From: Cephalotrichum gorgonifer
Lineage: Eukaryota > Ascomycota > Sordariomycetes > Microascales > Microascaceae
Assembly: GCA_900312665.1 (NCBI GenBank)
Contig: ONZQ02000001.1
Coordinates: 2,871,729-2,935,728 of the forward strand
Length of the DNA: 64,000 bases
Direction of reading: 5' to 3'
Made by a program: the position numbers and the translations under genes. The notes under the pieces were generated by a model. That model ran no database searches, was not told the DNA's origin, and was given only the letters and a program-made list of their open reading frames with translations. Of this stretch, positions 43,745 through 54,806 are shown in pieces. Position 1 is the first letter of the stretch. Every line of letters begins with the position of its first letter.

Positions 43745-44521
43745 GGAAACTATTAATAGCTGTTACAGGTACGAGCTGGTGGTGGTGTGTGGCTAACTAG
43801 GCAGCTTGGCAGGTACGCCTGCCTTGTTGCGCGAGGGCACACCCGCTTGGGGAATATGGCAATCTCTCTTACGTAAGACGGGCGAGCTAGCCGAATGGGG
43901 TTCCGGGGTTGGGTTGATGTCAAAACTTGTACATGTATAAATAGTTTCTTGGACAGAGTATCCGTACATTCGTACAAATACCCCAGCGGTGCGGGGCAGA
44001 TGTCAGCTCATTCAAAGGATGATGTAATTTGAAGGGAACAGCATCATTGCCCTCTTGGACAACAAGGGAACCAACCCTGTATTATTTTTCCCGCTGAGTC
44101 TCTAGAGACTGAGTGGCAAGTTGCATATGCGAGTGTAGTATCCGTGAGGTCTCGCTTGCCTCCTCGAATTGACTTTTAGCATTTCATGGTCATACCCTTG
44201 CCCGATACGCACACCGCGCAAGTTCTAGTTATACGAGTGACAAGTACAAGTACGAGCACAACCTTGAAGGTAGCCGAGTACGAGGAATAATAGCTCTCGG
44301 AGGAGCTCCCTGCTTCCTGCACATCATCTTTGCTCTAAGCCAGTCCTGTCAGCAGCTAAGCCACACCGGCATGCATCGGTGGGTATAAGCTTCTGATCCC
44401 TCAACTCTCAAACCAGCGGGCGTATTCTCCCACGCTCTACCGCCAGAATTCTAAACTCTCCATTCAAATCATCCCTGCCAATTGTCAACGTTGGTAGTCA
44501 CTCCTAGCATACAATATCACG
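43745..44521. other. Intergenic region
   Basis: About 0.8 kb; no gene seen. Several GTAC-containing words related to TACGAG occur near 44220-44285. Confidence 0.5.
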
Positions 44522-46198
44522 ATGGAGTCTTTCCAGGCCCTCCGCCGTCGCACGACGGACCTCCTCCAGTCGCTGCCTCAATCCCTCCCGCAGTCGCTGC
44601 CCTCACCCAAATCAGCCGTCCCCACGATGAGGGGCACCTGGGAGAAGGTCGACCTACCACCTATCCCCCGCTCCTCGCACTCCGTCGACGTCGTCGCCGG
44701 CTCGGCCTACATCTTCGGCGGCGAGATCTCGCCCCGGAAGCCCGTCAACAGCGACGTCCACGTCGTTAACCTACCCATGAGCCTAACCGCCTCCGCCGAT
44801 GCTTACCCCGTCAAGGCCACCGCTTCCCACCAGTACCTTGAGAGGGATGCCGCGACGGCGGCGAAGGAGAGGGCGAAGGAAAAGGATTTGACCGAAGTTC
44901 CCCTCGACGCCGACGATAAGGTTCCCGAGGGTGAGTCACTATTAGAAGGGGAGGAGACTCTCCCGGAGGACGAGTCGCAGTCGCTACTGGAAGGGAACGA
45001 CAAGGGGAAGGGGAAGGAGAAGGCCCTCCCTGAAGGACCCGATCTTGGCGATGTCCCGGCCCCAAGGGTGGGCCACGCCACGGCCGTCATCGGGAGCCGT
45101 ATCTTCATGTTCGGCGGCCGCGGTGGGCCCGACATGGCCCCGCTAGAAGAAGGTGGCCGGGTCTGGGTGTTCGACACGAGGAGCCATACGTGGAGCTTCC
45201 TTGACCCGACCCGTGCCGCGGCGGGTATCCCGGCACGCGTGCCGCCCGCCCGGAGCTACCACTCCGCCGCGGCGGTCGACCGGCCCCGGGACTTCGCCCA
45301 CCGGCGCGATCCCCGCCCCGAGACCTGGTCCGACTGGGCCATGGGCGACGTAGCCAAGGTCGGGATCCCCCAGGCGCCCATCGTCGGGAACGTCGCCGCG
45401 AACGCCGTGGACGAGGAGGGCGAGGGATACGGCACCTTCTTCGTCCACGCGGGCTGCCTCGCGGACGGCAGCCGCGCGAACGACCTCTGGGCCTTCAACG
45501 TCCGCTCGAGGATCTGGAGCGAGCTGCCGAGCGCGCCCGGCCCCGCGCGGGGCGGCACGGCCATCTGCGCCGCCAAGGGGAAGCTCTACCGCTTCGGCGG
45601 GTTCGACGGCAAGGACGAGATCGGCGGGCAGGTCGACTTCCTCCACCTGGCAGCCGACGTCTTCGACGACGCGGTATCCGAGGGCGAGGTGGCCGTCACG
45701 TCCCGCGGGGGGTGGGAGTCGCTCACGCCCGTCTCGAAGAGCTCGGGGGCGGCCGCCGGCGCGCTCGACCCGGACGAGTGGCCCGTCGCCAGGAGCGTCG
45801 CCGCCATGCTCCCCCTCACCATCCACAACCGGGACTACCTCGTCCTCATCATGGGCGAGAGGTCCAACCCCGGCGCCGGCCACGAGGTGGCGGGCAAGTT
45901 CCTAGACGACGCGTGGGTGTTCCACGTGCCCACCGCCGTGGGCCCCGCGCGCAGCGCCGCGGCCGTCAAGGACGCCATGTGGGGTGCGGTCGGGTGGAAG
46001 ACGACCGGCGAGGGCCGGTGGACGAAGGTGCTCGCCGAGCCGTTCGACGACGACGAGAGCGACGAGTTGCCGGTACCGAGGGGGTGGTTCGGGGCGTCAG
46101 TTTTGGAGGAGCTGGAGGAGCCGGCGGTGGTGGTCTGGGGCGGGGTCGGGGAGGGGAATGAACGGCTTGGGGACGGGTGGATCTTGCGGCTTGGGTAA
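44522..46198 (+). CDS. Kelch-repeat protein
   Basis: Intronless, 558 aa. After a 35-residue leader containing SLPQ repeats come kelch blades: PRSSHSVDVVAGSAYIFGGE, PRVGHATAVIGSRIFMFGGR, WVFDTRSHTWSFLDP, ANDLWAFNVRSRIWSELPSA, RGGTAICAAKGKLYRFGGFD, and a final GASVLEELEEPAVVVWGGVG. Each has the typical hydrophobic run, double Gly and spaced Tyr/Trp. Together they should form one beta-propeller. Residues about 110-180 between blades 1 and 2 are an acidic low-complexity loop with SLLEG repeats. No BTB or F-box partner domain is present, so a scaffold role or a specifier-protein-like role are both possible. It converges with the complex I gene, 454 bp apart. Confidence 0.88.
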   Translation: MESFQALRRRTTDLLQSLPQSLPQSLPSPKSAVPTMRGTWEKVDLPPIPRSSHSVDVVAGSAYIFGGEISPRKPVNSDVHVVNLPMSLTASADAYPVKATASHQYLERDAATAAKERAKEKDLTEVPLDADDKVPEGESLLEGEETLPEDESQSLLEGNDKGKGKEKALPEGPDLGDVPAPRVGHATAVIGSRIFMFGGRGGPDMAPLEEGGRVWVFDTRSHTWSFLDPTRAAAGIPARVPPARSYHSAAAVDRPRDFAHRRDPRPETWSDWAMGDVAKVGIPQAPIVGNVAANAVDEEGEGYGTFFVHAGCLADGSRANDLWAFNVRSRIWSELPSAPGPARGGTAICAAKGKLYRFGGFDGKDEIGGQVDFLHLAADVFDDAVSEGEVAVTSRGGWESLTPVSKSSGAAAGALDPDEWPVARSVAAMLPLTIHNRDYLVLIMGERSNPGAGHEVAGKFLDDAWVFHVPTAVGPARSAAAVKDAMWGAVGWKTTGEGRWTKVLAEPFDDDESDELPVPRGWFGASVLEELEEPAVVVWGGVGEGNERLGDGWILRLG

Positions 46199-46652
46199 AG
46201 GGGGGGGGGCTGTGTAGTTTTGACACCTTTTACGTTTTTGGGGAACTGGAATGTTATGTCTGCCTATGTTGGGATGGATTTTGGATTGGGTGAAATTGCA
46301 AACGGGGGTATGAAGTACGGCCTTGGGTGAAGAACGGGAGAGAACGTGCCCCACGTCACAATGAATGATATATTCCAAGCAAAAAACAAATAACACGATG
46401 AGACGTCTACATTTCCTGGCTTACTAGTTTCTGATTCGAAAGACACTTGACTCAAGAAGCGTGTTATGTACAGTAATACTCGCAAGGGAAACTCTATCAC
46501 TTCCTACTTCCGCATGACATGGTCGTCACGATCCACGTCTATTCCACCCCCATATAGGGACTCTACTCTAACACAGACAAAAGGCAAGCCAGCACACGCT
46601 ATACCTCTCCCCCCACCCTCCCCCAAACCATAATCAACCCCCGTTCTCCAAA
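46199..46652. other. Convergent intergenic region
   Basis: 454 bp between the stop codons of two convergent genes. Expected to hold both terminators; nothing else seen. Confidence 0.5.
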
Positions 46653-47847
46653 TTACAGGTCAGCCCTCGTAGTCTCGATCCCCCAGGGCTCCGACGTCAG
46701 ATTCGTCTGGCCCGCGCTGTTCTCGCACGTCTGCCTCCCGCTGAGGGGGCCGGGCTTGGGGACCTCGACCTTGAGGGCGCCGGAGGACTCGGTCGCGCTC
46801 TGGCGGAGGGCGTCGAGGAGCTGGACGACGGACTCGGGCGTGAGGTCCTCGTAGTAGTCGTCGTTGATCTGGATCATGGGGGCGTTGACGCAGGCGCCGA
46901 GGCACTCAACCTCCAGGAAGCTGAAGAGGCCGTCGGGGGTGGTCTCGCCCTGGGTGATGCCGAGGTGCTTTTCTATGGCTTCGACGACGACGTCGGAGCC
47001 GCAGCCTCCGAGCTGGCAAGGGGTCTGGTTCGGCAAAAGTCAGTTATGTGATTCAGTTATTGTTGTTTGGGTTTGGGGTATGCCGTTTGCCCTTCTCTCC
47101 CTCTCCCCTGATTTTCTCTTCCCGTCTCCCAACGCTATTCCCTTCTCAATTGGATAGCGGGGAAGAACTCTGGACCGGGGAACAGGAGTGGAATACAAAA
47201 AGAGAAACAAGTTCGAGAACCACATACCGTCGTGCAGGCCTGGACGAAGAACTTCCCTACGGGGTTCCGGTTGTACATGGTGTAGAAGGTGGCGACCTCG
47301 TACACGCGCATGGGGGGCATCTCGAGGAGGCGGGCGACCTCGTTCATGACGCTGATGGAGGTGAAGCCGTGCTGGCGCTGGCCGAGGTCGAGGAGGGGCA
47401 TGACGGCGGCCTTCTTGTACTGAGGGGGGTAGCGCTTGAGGATCTCGGCCATGACGGCCTCATTCTCCTTGGTGAACTTGAAGGGGATGTCGGGGTTGTT
47501 GTCGGGGGTGTTGCGGTGCTAGACACACATACGGGTTAGTTAAGCATTTCGGGGGAAACAGGAATAGGGAGGGGAGAGCGAGAGCGAGAGCGGGCGGGTG
47601 CTGCCCGTCCGCCCAATTGGGTCGGCGGAAGGACCGCGTCCATCCGGGGGGAGTGAGGGGGGGAGGAGAGGTATTGGCCCGTGGAAGGGTGTGTGTGCGT
47701 GTGCGGCGCGGGACATACCACCTGGAGAGTGTCGCTCGGCCGCCTCGCCGTGACCGAGAGGGATCGGAGCTGGAGCTGTGGTCGGGGGGCGCGGCAGGCC
47801 GACCGCATTGCCGAGCGGAAGAGCATTGGTGATAATCTCGCGGCCAT
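46653..47847 (-). CDS. nuo-24: NADH:ubiquinone oxidoreductase 24-kDa subunit (complex I)
   Basis: N-module subunit of respiratory complex I carrying the N1a [2Fe-2S] cluster. Exons 47847-47719, 47518-47228 and 47024-46653 give 263 aa. Introns are 200 nt (GTATGT..CTAG) and 203 nt (GTATGT..CCAG), both phase 0. The first 35 residues are Arg/Ala/Ser-rich without acids, a mitochondrial presequence. Cluster cysteines are Cys 138 and Cys 143 in QACTTTPCQLGGC, formed across the exon 2/3 junction, and the pair in VECLGACVNAP. Other family marks are MPLLDLGQRQHGFTSISVMN, RVYEVATFYTMYNRNPVGKF and the end TSEPWGIETTRADL. Start fixed by the presequence and the exon-1 junction SDTLQV-HRNTPD. Confidence 0.95.
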
Positions 47848-50835
47848 CTTGGTCTTGTGTAATATTGTCCGTAGGGGCAGGCTGTCGGCGAAGGGGATTG
47901 AGGTGGTGGGGAGGCGCGGCGCAATCCGTGGACGATGGCTTCGTACTTTTTTTCCCTTGGCTCAGAGAGTTTGGATGGTGGTGAGGTTATTCCGATATTG
48001 AATGGCCAGTCAAGGTTGACATCTAGAGGGCGCTGATTGGTGGTCGGTTGAATTTCGGGCAACACCGGTTCTGTCTCTTCGTTTCCGCCCCACCCAACAC
48101 CTCTCACATCCATATCCAATGATGTCTAGCTCATGCTCGATTACACAAAGAGCAGGTGCTCTGGTTGCATTCTGCCCCCCCCAAACCCCCCCAAACCCCA
48201 AACCACGCACCGCACCTACAGCCAACAGCCAAAACGGCCGAGGAGATGCAATTGTCGATGAAGGTCGAGGGCGGAGAGGATGCCCTCGTTCTAACGTGTC
48301 CCCCACCACAAACGATATCCCGATCCCTTCCTATTCTGGCCTCTTCGGTATGATAACGGCCTACTCCTGCGGGCCGTTGCGCGGGCTGCAGAACAGCTGA
48401 AGAAGATGCCGGTTTCCCCGAGTTCCACAACGCCAATATATAGCAATAGCAATCTTTAGCGCCCTCCTTGCCTATTTCTTTCCCCGACTTCATCCGCAGC
48501 ACTCCTCCCTCGAAGCCAGGCTACGCGCCTCTGGCTCTGGCCTAAGTGACCTGTTGCTTTTTTCTTCATCATCATCAAGGGAGGACGGGTTACACCGGAT
48601 TGTCGTTGGCTGTCATTGCTGCATTCTGCATCTCCCGCATGATCAATGCCCCGAAGGGTCCGCGTACATGTTTTGTCATGATTGCACCATGCGCAAGGCC
48701 CCCCACTGAGCTCTTATATCCGAAATTCCGGGCCCCGTGCTCTCCCGTCCAAGCGGGCTCTGGATAACATCCTTCCGCGCTCGTTCTAGCCGCTAGACCC
48801 TGGAATGGAAGCTCATGAGAGGAGATAACCCCTGCGGTTGCCCCCGACCTTGTCGCTAGCAAGCGCCCTTCCGGTTCTGACCAGCTACATATTACGTACT
48901 ACGGTCACCGAGCCTTGTAGGGGGTGGCCGGGGTATGTGCGTGTGGATTTGGCTCCACCACGGACTACTTCCCTCCCTGGCATGTGCTAGTTAGTCTCCT
49001 CCATATCGTGGAATCCGTATCTCGTTCATACATGGGATTGTTGAATGATCGTCCGGAAGCAGTTTGCCGCATGCACCAATAATGTCCTCTCCCGTATACT
49101 AGGATCGGCCCGCTCTGTTAGCTCTGTTAGACGCAAGGCGCCGAGACACGAGTGCCACTGGCACTAGAACGATGACGGGGATCCTGTGCCATGTCATCCG
49201 GATGGTTGTGTTGGAGATTATGGATGTGCTACACATGTAGGTATGCCATTTCTTTGAACACCCTTTTGGGGCGGGATATCATACCGCTCCACACATCTTC
49301 CCTCACTTCCTCATTTGTCTAGGGCTTTAGTGAAACACCACCTTCTTGCTCGTTTACCTCTCTCGGGAAGGAGGGGCGATTGTGATCTTGCAGTGGTCAA
49401 GGGAGGCTCGTCGTCTGTGGACCGAGCTGCACAGCGTGTGCTGATGCATGAACATGAGGAGCTGCCAAAGATTCAAGCCTCTTCTCAACGATCTCTGTTA
49501 CGATATACTCTACCCCCATCTTCCCACAGCTCCGCACGCGTACACACCGGGTTCATATCAGATATCACAACTCTGTCAATGTGGCCTTAGCAAGCCTTGC
49601 TGGGGCGCGGAACATCAACCAGGCTCCGGGAGGGTGACCTTCCTTGTGGGTGGACGGTACTGGTGCGCTTACACGCCCTACCTAACCCTGCAATCTTCAC
49701 TGCCTCTCATGAGTCACTACATGCATGAGGACTATAGTACAGGAGGCATGTAGAGATCAGCCCTGCTAGTTGAGGGGAAGGTCTTCGAGAAGGTATCACA
49801 CTGTCCGGTGCTATTGTATCTTGAGGATTAGACAAGAAACTTGGAGGTCGACAGCAGAATGTGTTAACAGATTGCTTCCAAGTTCTGCTTACTATGTAGG
49901 GCCCCCGAGGATAGCTAGAACCAGTCGATTGACTACGACTCGGTCTCGATTTTGTTTGTTAGATCCGGACTTCTCCGACCCTCATAATCTACGAGGGCGA
50001 GTCTAGACGTGTGAGTATGTCACATCAGGGGTAATACGTGCATTGGCGGGGAAGAGATACTTGACCGGGGCAGCACCCTATACGCCCAGGCTACATTGTG
50101 TACTTGTTGTGGGACCCCTGCCGTGGTCCTAGAGGTGCGTGTTTGTTCGGAGCTCTTCCTTCTGGTACTATGCATTGGTATAGTACAAGTTGGTGAAGTC
50201 AAATAAAAAAGCAGCTTATTCGTCGCAGCCTGCATCTCGGCTTACTGAGGCCCGGAACGGGGCCGGCTTCCACAGTTTGTCGACTGGAACAGCTCGAAGC
50301 GACCCGGGGATAGCTGGGATAGAAGTATAAGACTAGCGGACAGAGAGCGGAGGGGCGCTTTTTCTTTTTCCCGCGGTTTCCATAGCTCGGAGTTCTTTCC
50401 AAAGACTTACAGACAAAAAAGGACGATTTGGCCATCTAACGATGTAAGTAGCCGGCCTGTGTCTCCCAGAAACCCTTAACAAGCCACATTATTGCTCACG
50501 CCTACATATCTCATAGAGCCATATCCACCCGACGTACATTCCATATTTCCGACCCAAAGGCTCGGGACACACTGGTACTACCAAGAAACCTCCCCTTCTA
50601 GAACCCAGATGCCCTGAGATTGACTCGTATCTCGCCAGTTGTGACACACTTATACGCCAACATACCGCAGGGTGGCAAGGAATCCACCCAACCACGGCCA
50701 AGGAGACCCTCTTTTCCCTACCGAAAAGCCGGGAAACACAAAAACGGGGCCAAGAAAAGGACGACACGGAAGAAAAGAAATTACTCAATAGAAAAAAAGA
50801 GTCTCCCCAGGGAGAAAACAGTCAAGGGACAAACA
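47848..50835. other. Gene-poor intergenic region
   Basis: About 3 kb with no supported gene on either strand. Frames are short, overlap one another and lack domains. The start is the promoter of the complex I gene; the last 300 bases lead into the small cysteine-rich gene. Confidence 0.45.
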
Positions 50836-51063
50836 ATGTGTGACTGGGAAGAGTTCCTCTTCACTTGCAGCCACTCGACGCTGCGCCTAAAGTCCTACTG
50901 CCACTTCGCGCGCAACGACCCGAACCACCAGTGCCACGGGGTCAAGGTGCTCCGGAACTCCTGGCAGCAGGGCGTGCCGTGCGACTCGTGCGCCGTCCGC
51001 GCCCCGGGCGCGGGCGCGGGCCATCACGGACAGGCCTACTCGGGCCGCAAAAACCGGGCCTGA
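50836..51063 (+). CDS. Small cysteine-rich protein, probably zinc-binding
   Basis: Single exon, 75 aa, starting MCDWEEFLFTCSHSTLRLKS. I chose the ATG at 50836 over an upstream in-frame start at 50620 because the extra 72 residues are low-complexity and K-rich, and the compact C/H-rich domain begins here. Cysteines fall at residues 2, 11, 22, 33, 49 and 52, with His between them (CSH, CHFARNDPNHQCHGV, VPCDSC), suggesting one or two zinc sites. It has no signal peptide. Similar short proteins are widespread but uncharacterised in filamentous ascomycetes. The tail is Gly/Ala-rich and disordered. Confidence 0.75.
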   Translation: MCDWEEFLFTCSHSTLRLKSYCHFARNDPNHQCHGVKVLRNSWQQGVPCDSCAVRAPGAGAGHHGQAYSGRKNRA

Positions 51064-54000
51064 CCGGTCTCGCTGCTGCCAGGGCGCTGGCTGCTTTTCC
51101 TTTGTCAGTGTGAAGTTTCCTTTGTCGGTGGCGAGGCTAGGTTTGCTTGTTTTCCTTATGTTTGATCTTGGGCGGGTTTTGAAGCGGGTGTGGAGCCGCC
51201 TGATCGGTTTTCCTTCGTGTTGGCGGACCTAGGGGAGATTTGTCACGGCCGAGTTTGCGGGTGGAGAAGTAGTGTGTGTGTGAGAATGGGAGCGGATATC
51301 TTTACCTCCCCCCTGTCTGATATTCTTATGTTTTGTATGGGGATCTCGTGTGTAAAAAGAAGAACGGGAGAGGTAGCTTAGTACGTTCATAACCTAGGAA
51401 TTCAAGGCGGCCTCCTTCCTCACGAAGCTATCTCCCAGCAAGTTCTCGTATCCATGGCCTTTCCCTGCGTCCCCTCCCAATATGGGGGGAAGAGCGAGGA
51501 CAGGTATCCAAAGTTTCACCCGAGGAAAAGCCCCTAAGAGATATCGTGTCGAACCTGGGATGGAAGGTTCTGCGGGACGGCGCGCTTCTAGCTTACTTGT
51601 CAGCAAACTTAGCGAGAGAGGGTGTGTTGGAACAGAAGTAGATTGGCGGGTATGTTGGGAAAATGCCAGGTGAGCCGTTTCGTTTTCTCGTCGTGCACGT
51701 CAAATGCAGAAGGTATGCGCATGCTGACGTTTGTGTGAAGAATGCGCTGCACTGTGATTCAGAGGCGCGAATATGGGGTAGCACAGGAGTGGCGAGGAGC
51801 CCAGTAGGGTGTAGCAGGTGGAACGAATACTAGCCGGGATACGAATTCTGGATGATAAGGCTTGGTAGGTGAACTTACATTCTGTACTTGGATGTGAGTG
51901 CAGCGAGGGGCACACGTACATGCCCTTACACACTTGCATCTGTGGGCCTACACCTATAGATACACTTCGTGTTACTGGAAAGAACGCCACCGGTAAAGCC
52001 ACGCTGGTCACCGAGTGGACTAATCTCCTCTTCTTGGGCGCTTCTACCGTGCTTTGGCGTTCTGGGAAGGGACTTGTGGAGAAAAGAGACAAGGGGGGAC
52101 CGGAAGGGTCAGGCTGTACAACCCCGGAGCTATCGGAGACATCTCTGACCTCAGATTTTTTTTGCCGGGGGGGAATTGGTGCGCTGGAGGTGATCTCGTT
52201 ACCACTAGCACAAACGGAACGACCCATAGGATCCGCCGGAGCACAGGCCATCACATTCGGTTTCATGGGGCTTACAATTGACCCTAACTACATCGGAGAG
52301 TTCGTCGCCCAGGGATCACTTTTTGACCAAATCCCACTGTACTATTCAACTCTAGGATGGGAAGACTACATGTAGTTCAGAGATTAGGCGATTTCTAATT
52401 TACAGCAACCATTCGCGGCTTGTTCTTCGCCAGCGACTGCATGGTAAAAATTGCGAGAATACGGACACGGCGGGCCAGGCCGCCAATCCCGGCGGCGGCT
52501 TGGTCCGGCCCCACACGGCCCCACTTACTTGTCACCTCTTGGTCAACGGCGGTATAGGCCCAAGCAGCAGCAGCCCGAGGTCCACGTCGCTACCTACTAT
52601 TAGTCTAGGAGTTCTCCTAGCCCCAATGTTTGTGGAAACCAATCATCGATAAACCAAGGTAGCCTATGCCATTATGTCCCAGCTGCATGCGCTTGAGCTT
52701 CCTGTTACGTTCGGCCAGGCCACAAATTCGCTTTTCTCAGCATAGGTAAATGATACCTCCAGCTCGGCATACCCAAATAAACAGGAGAACTTTAGTGAGG
52801 GAGACGGGTTATGGAACACGGCCTAAACTTCCAATAGGCCGGATGAATCCCGATCATGTTCAGGTGCTTCAAACCGACACTCTGGTCGTCTTGAGGCTTT
52901 CGACCTGGCTCCTCCACTCGCGCTTGAGGGCAAGACTCTCAGTACATAAAGCGACTATGACCTCAAGCCTACCGGTCTGGGGCCACAGAAGGGTAAGGGG
53001 ATTGAGGACATGAAGGTGGCGATGGAGGGCATTAGAGCCAGGGGCCTGGAGATGTTTCCGTTCTCGCAGGCCAGGGGCGGTGAGCACGTTGGTATAGCTA
53101 GTTGGAAAGTCAGCTTACACGGACGCTACGAAAGTTAGCATCCAGGGGCATGGGCGGCCAGCTGATAGATATGATCTCAGAGACATGGAAAAGTATCCGA
53201 CTCTGTCAATGGGTAGTTGGGCATGGCCAGTTTGAGTGTTATACTCCTTCTGGTCGACGCTGTCGACGCTTTAGCTTTCCAGGCTTGGGGGGGGGGCGGG
53301 GGGGNNNNNNNNNNNNNNNNNNNNNNNNNNNNNNNNNNNNNNNNNNNNNNNNNNNNNNNNNNNNNNNNNNNNNNNNNNNNNNNNNNNNNNNNNNNNNNNN
53401 NNNNNNNNNNNNNNNNNNNNNNNNNNNNNNNNNNNNNNNNNNNNNNNNNNNNNNNNNNNNNNNNNNNNNNNNNNNNNNNNNNNNNNNNNNNNNNNNNNNN
53501 NNNNNNNNNNNNNNNNNNNNNNNNNNNNNNNNNNNNNNNNNNNNNNNNNCATTCTAACAGATCTAATCCTCTGGGAGGTAGCCTCAAAATAAAGTCGCAC
53601 CATGTTAGTACCGAGAAGTAGAAGAGAGGAACCGCAAAGCTGTAATATTGTGCTAGAATAGAATGTTGGAAGCTGGATGCTACGAGCAATATTTCAATGG
53701 ATGTACACACCAGAGGCATCCAAGGTCACCTACATTACATGTACCTACACTAAAGGCCCTTGCTAAGGTGGCGCCTTCCTCGAGTTATCGGCGTGGGATC
53801 CCGCTCCTCCACTAAAGCACGGGTACATACATATACCAAGGTGTAGATCAATCGACAAGTAAATCTAGCATGAGGTAATCAGGATGTAGATCGTCAATCT
53901 TCTCTTCTTCTTGCCTTGGACCCTCCCAAAAAGGGGGACCTTATCACAGGTTTCTTGAATCCAACCTTGTGCGAGCCCATCATGTTAACCGACAAGGGGC

Positions 54001-54806
54001 AAGGGGTGAGGGTGAAAAGGGGATCGAGGTCATGCGCCGGTTTATCCACCGCACCCTCTCTCGGCCAGTTGGTCCTCCCCTCGATGGAGAGCGACAAATC
54101 CAGACCGAACGACAGCGACATATCGTCTCTACACAGGCCCGGGATCAGTTCTTTGGGAACTTCGGGAGTCGGACCGGGCCGTGCGTGGGTCCAATTAGCC
54201 GATTACTATAATCACCTGGCCCCCTGCAGGACACACCTCCTTCGTGGGGTTGCTGGGGTAAAATACTGTGACAGCCCGAGAGGAGATGGGTTCGACGGCC
54301 ACGCATATCGTCGATCCTAATGAGGCTCCAACTGCGCATACATGCCGTTGGTCGAGTCCCTGCCTTCAAGGAGGGACTGGGAGTGTCGAGCGCTTATCCG
54401 GCGGTTTGATAGCCCATGGTCGGCTACTCATATGGGTAGGCGCCGGGAATGGATTGCGGCTGGCCTGAGATGTGCCGTGGATTGAAATCTACTGGCGGAA
54501 GACGTTTAGTTTTATCATAATATTCGCGCGTATGAAATGGGGCGCTTGGGGGGTTCGCCTAACATGGATGGCTGGACTGCAACCCAGCGGAACCAATGGT
54601 TAGCCGCTCAAATGCAAGACCGTCACAGTTCCAACAGCCGCCATGGCCCCCAACAGCACTCCAACAATGCGAAAGGGGCGAGTTCCCCTTCAGCCTATAC
54701 GTGACAAGACCCCATTATATTTAGCCATCGTCAATACCAGCCTCAACAAGGGACGAAGAAGAAAGAGAAGATGATCAATCAGGACTTCTAGTGTGCTTGT
54801 ACCGAT
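51064..54806. other. Gene-poor region with orphan ORFs and a second gap
   Basis: About 3.7 kb. It contains a 168-codon plus frame (51869-52375) overlapping a 188-codon minus frame (52266-51700); neither shows a domain I know, and at most one is real. An N gap is at 53305-53549. No transposase or reverse transcriptase signature was found. Confidence 0.45.
53288..53549. other. Assembly gap preceded by a G-run
   Basis: About 245 undetermined bases (53305-53549) follow a run of G broken by one C. The right flank is ordinary sequence. Long frames spanning it are artefacts. Confidence 0.9.

Noticed and set aside
45143..45883. 246-codon minus-strand ORF within the kelch gene
   Set aside because: Antisense shadow of the kelch frame; no domain or splice structure.
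53102..53719. Long ORFs across the second N gap
   Set aside because: Same artefact: most of the translated length is undetermined sequence.
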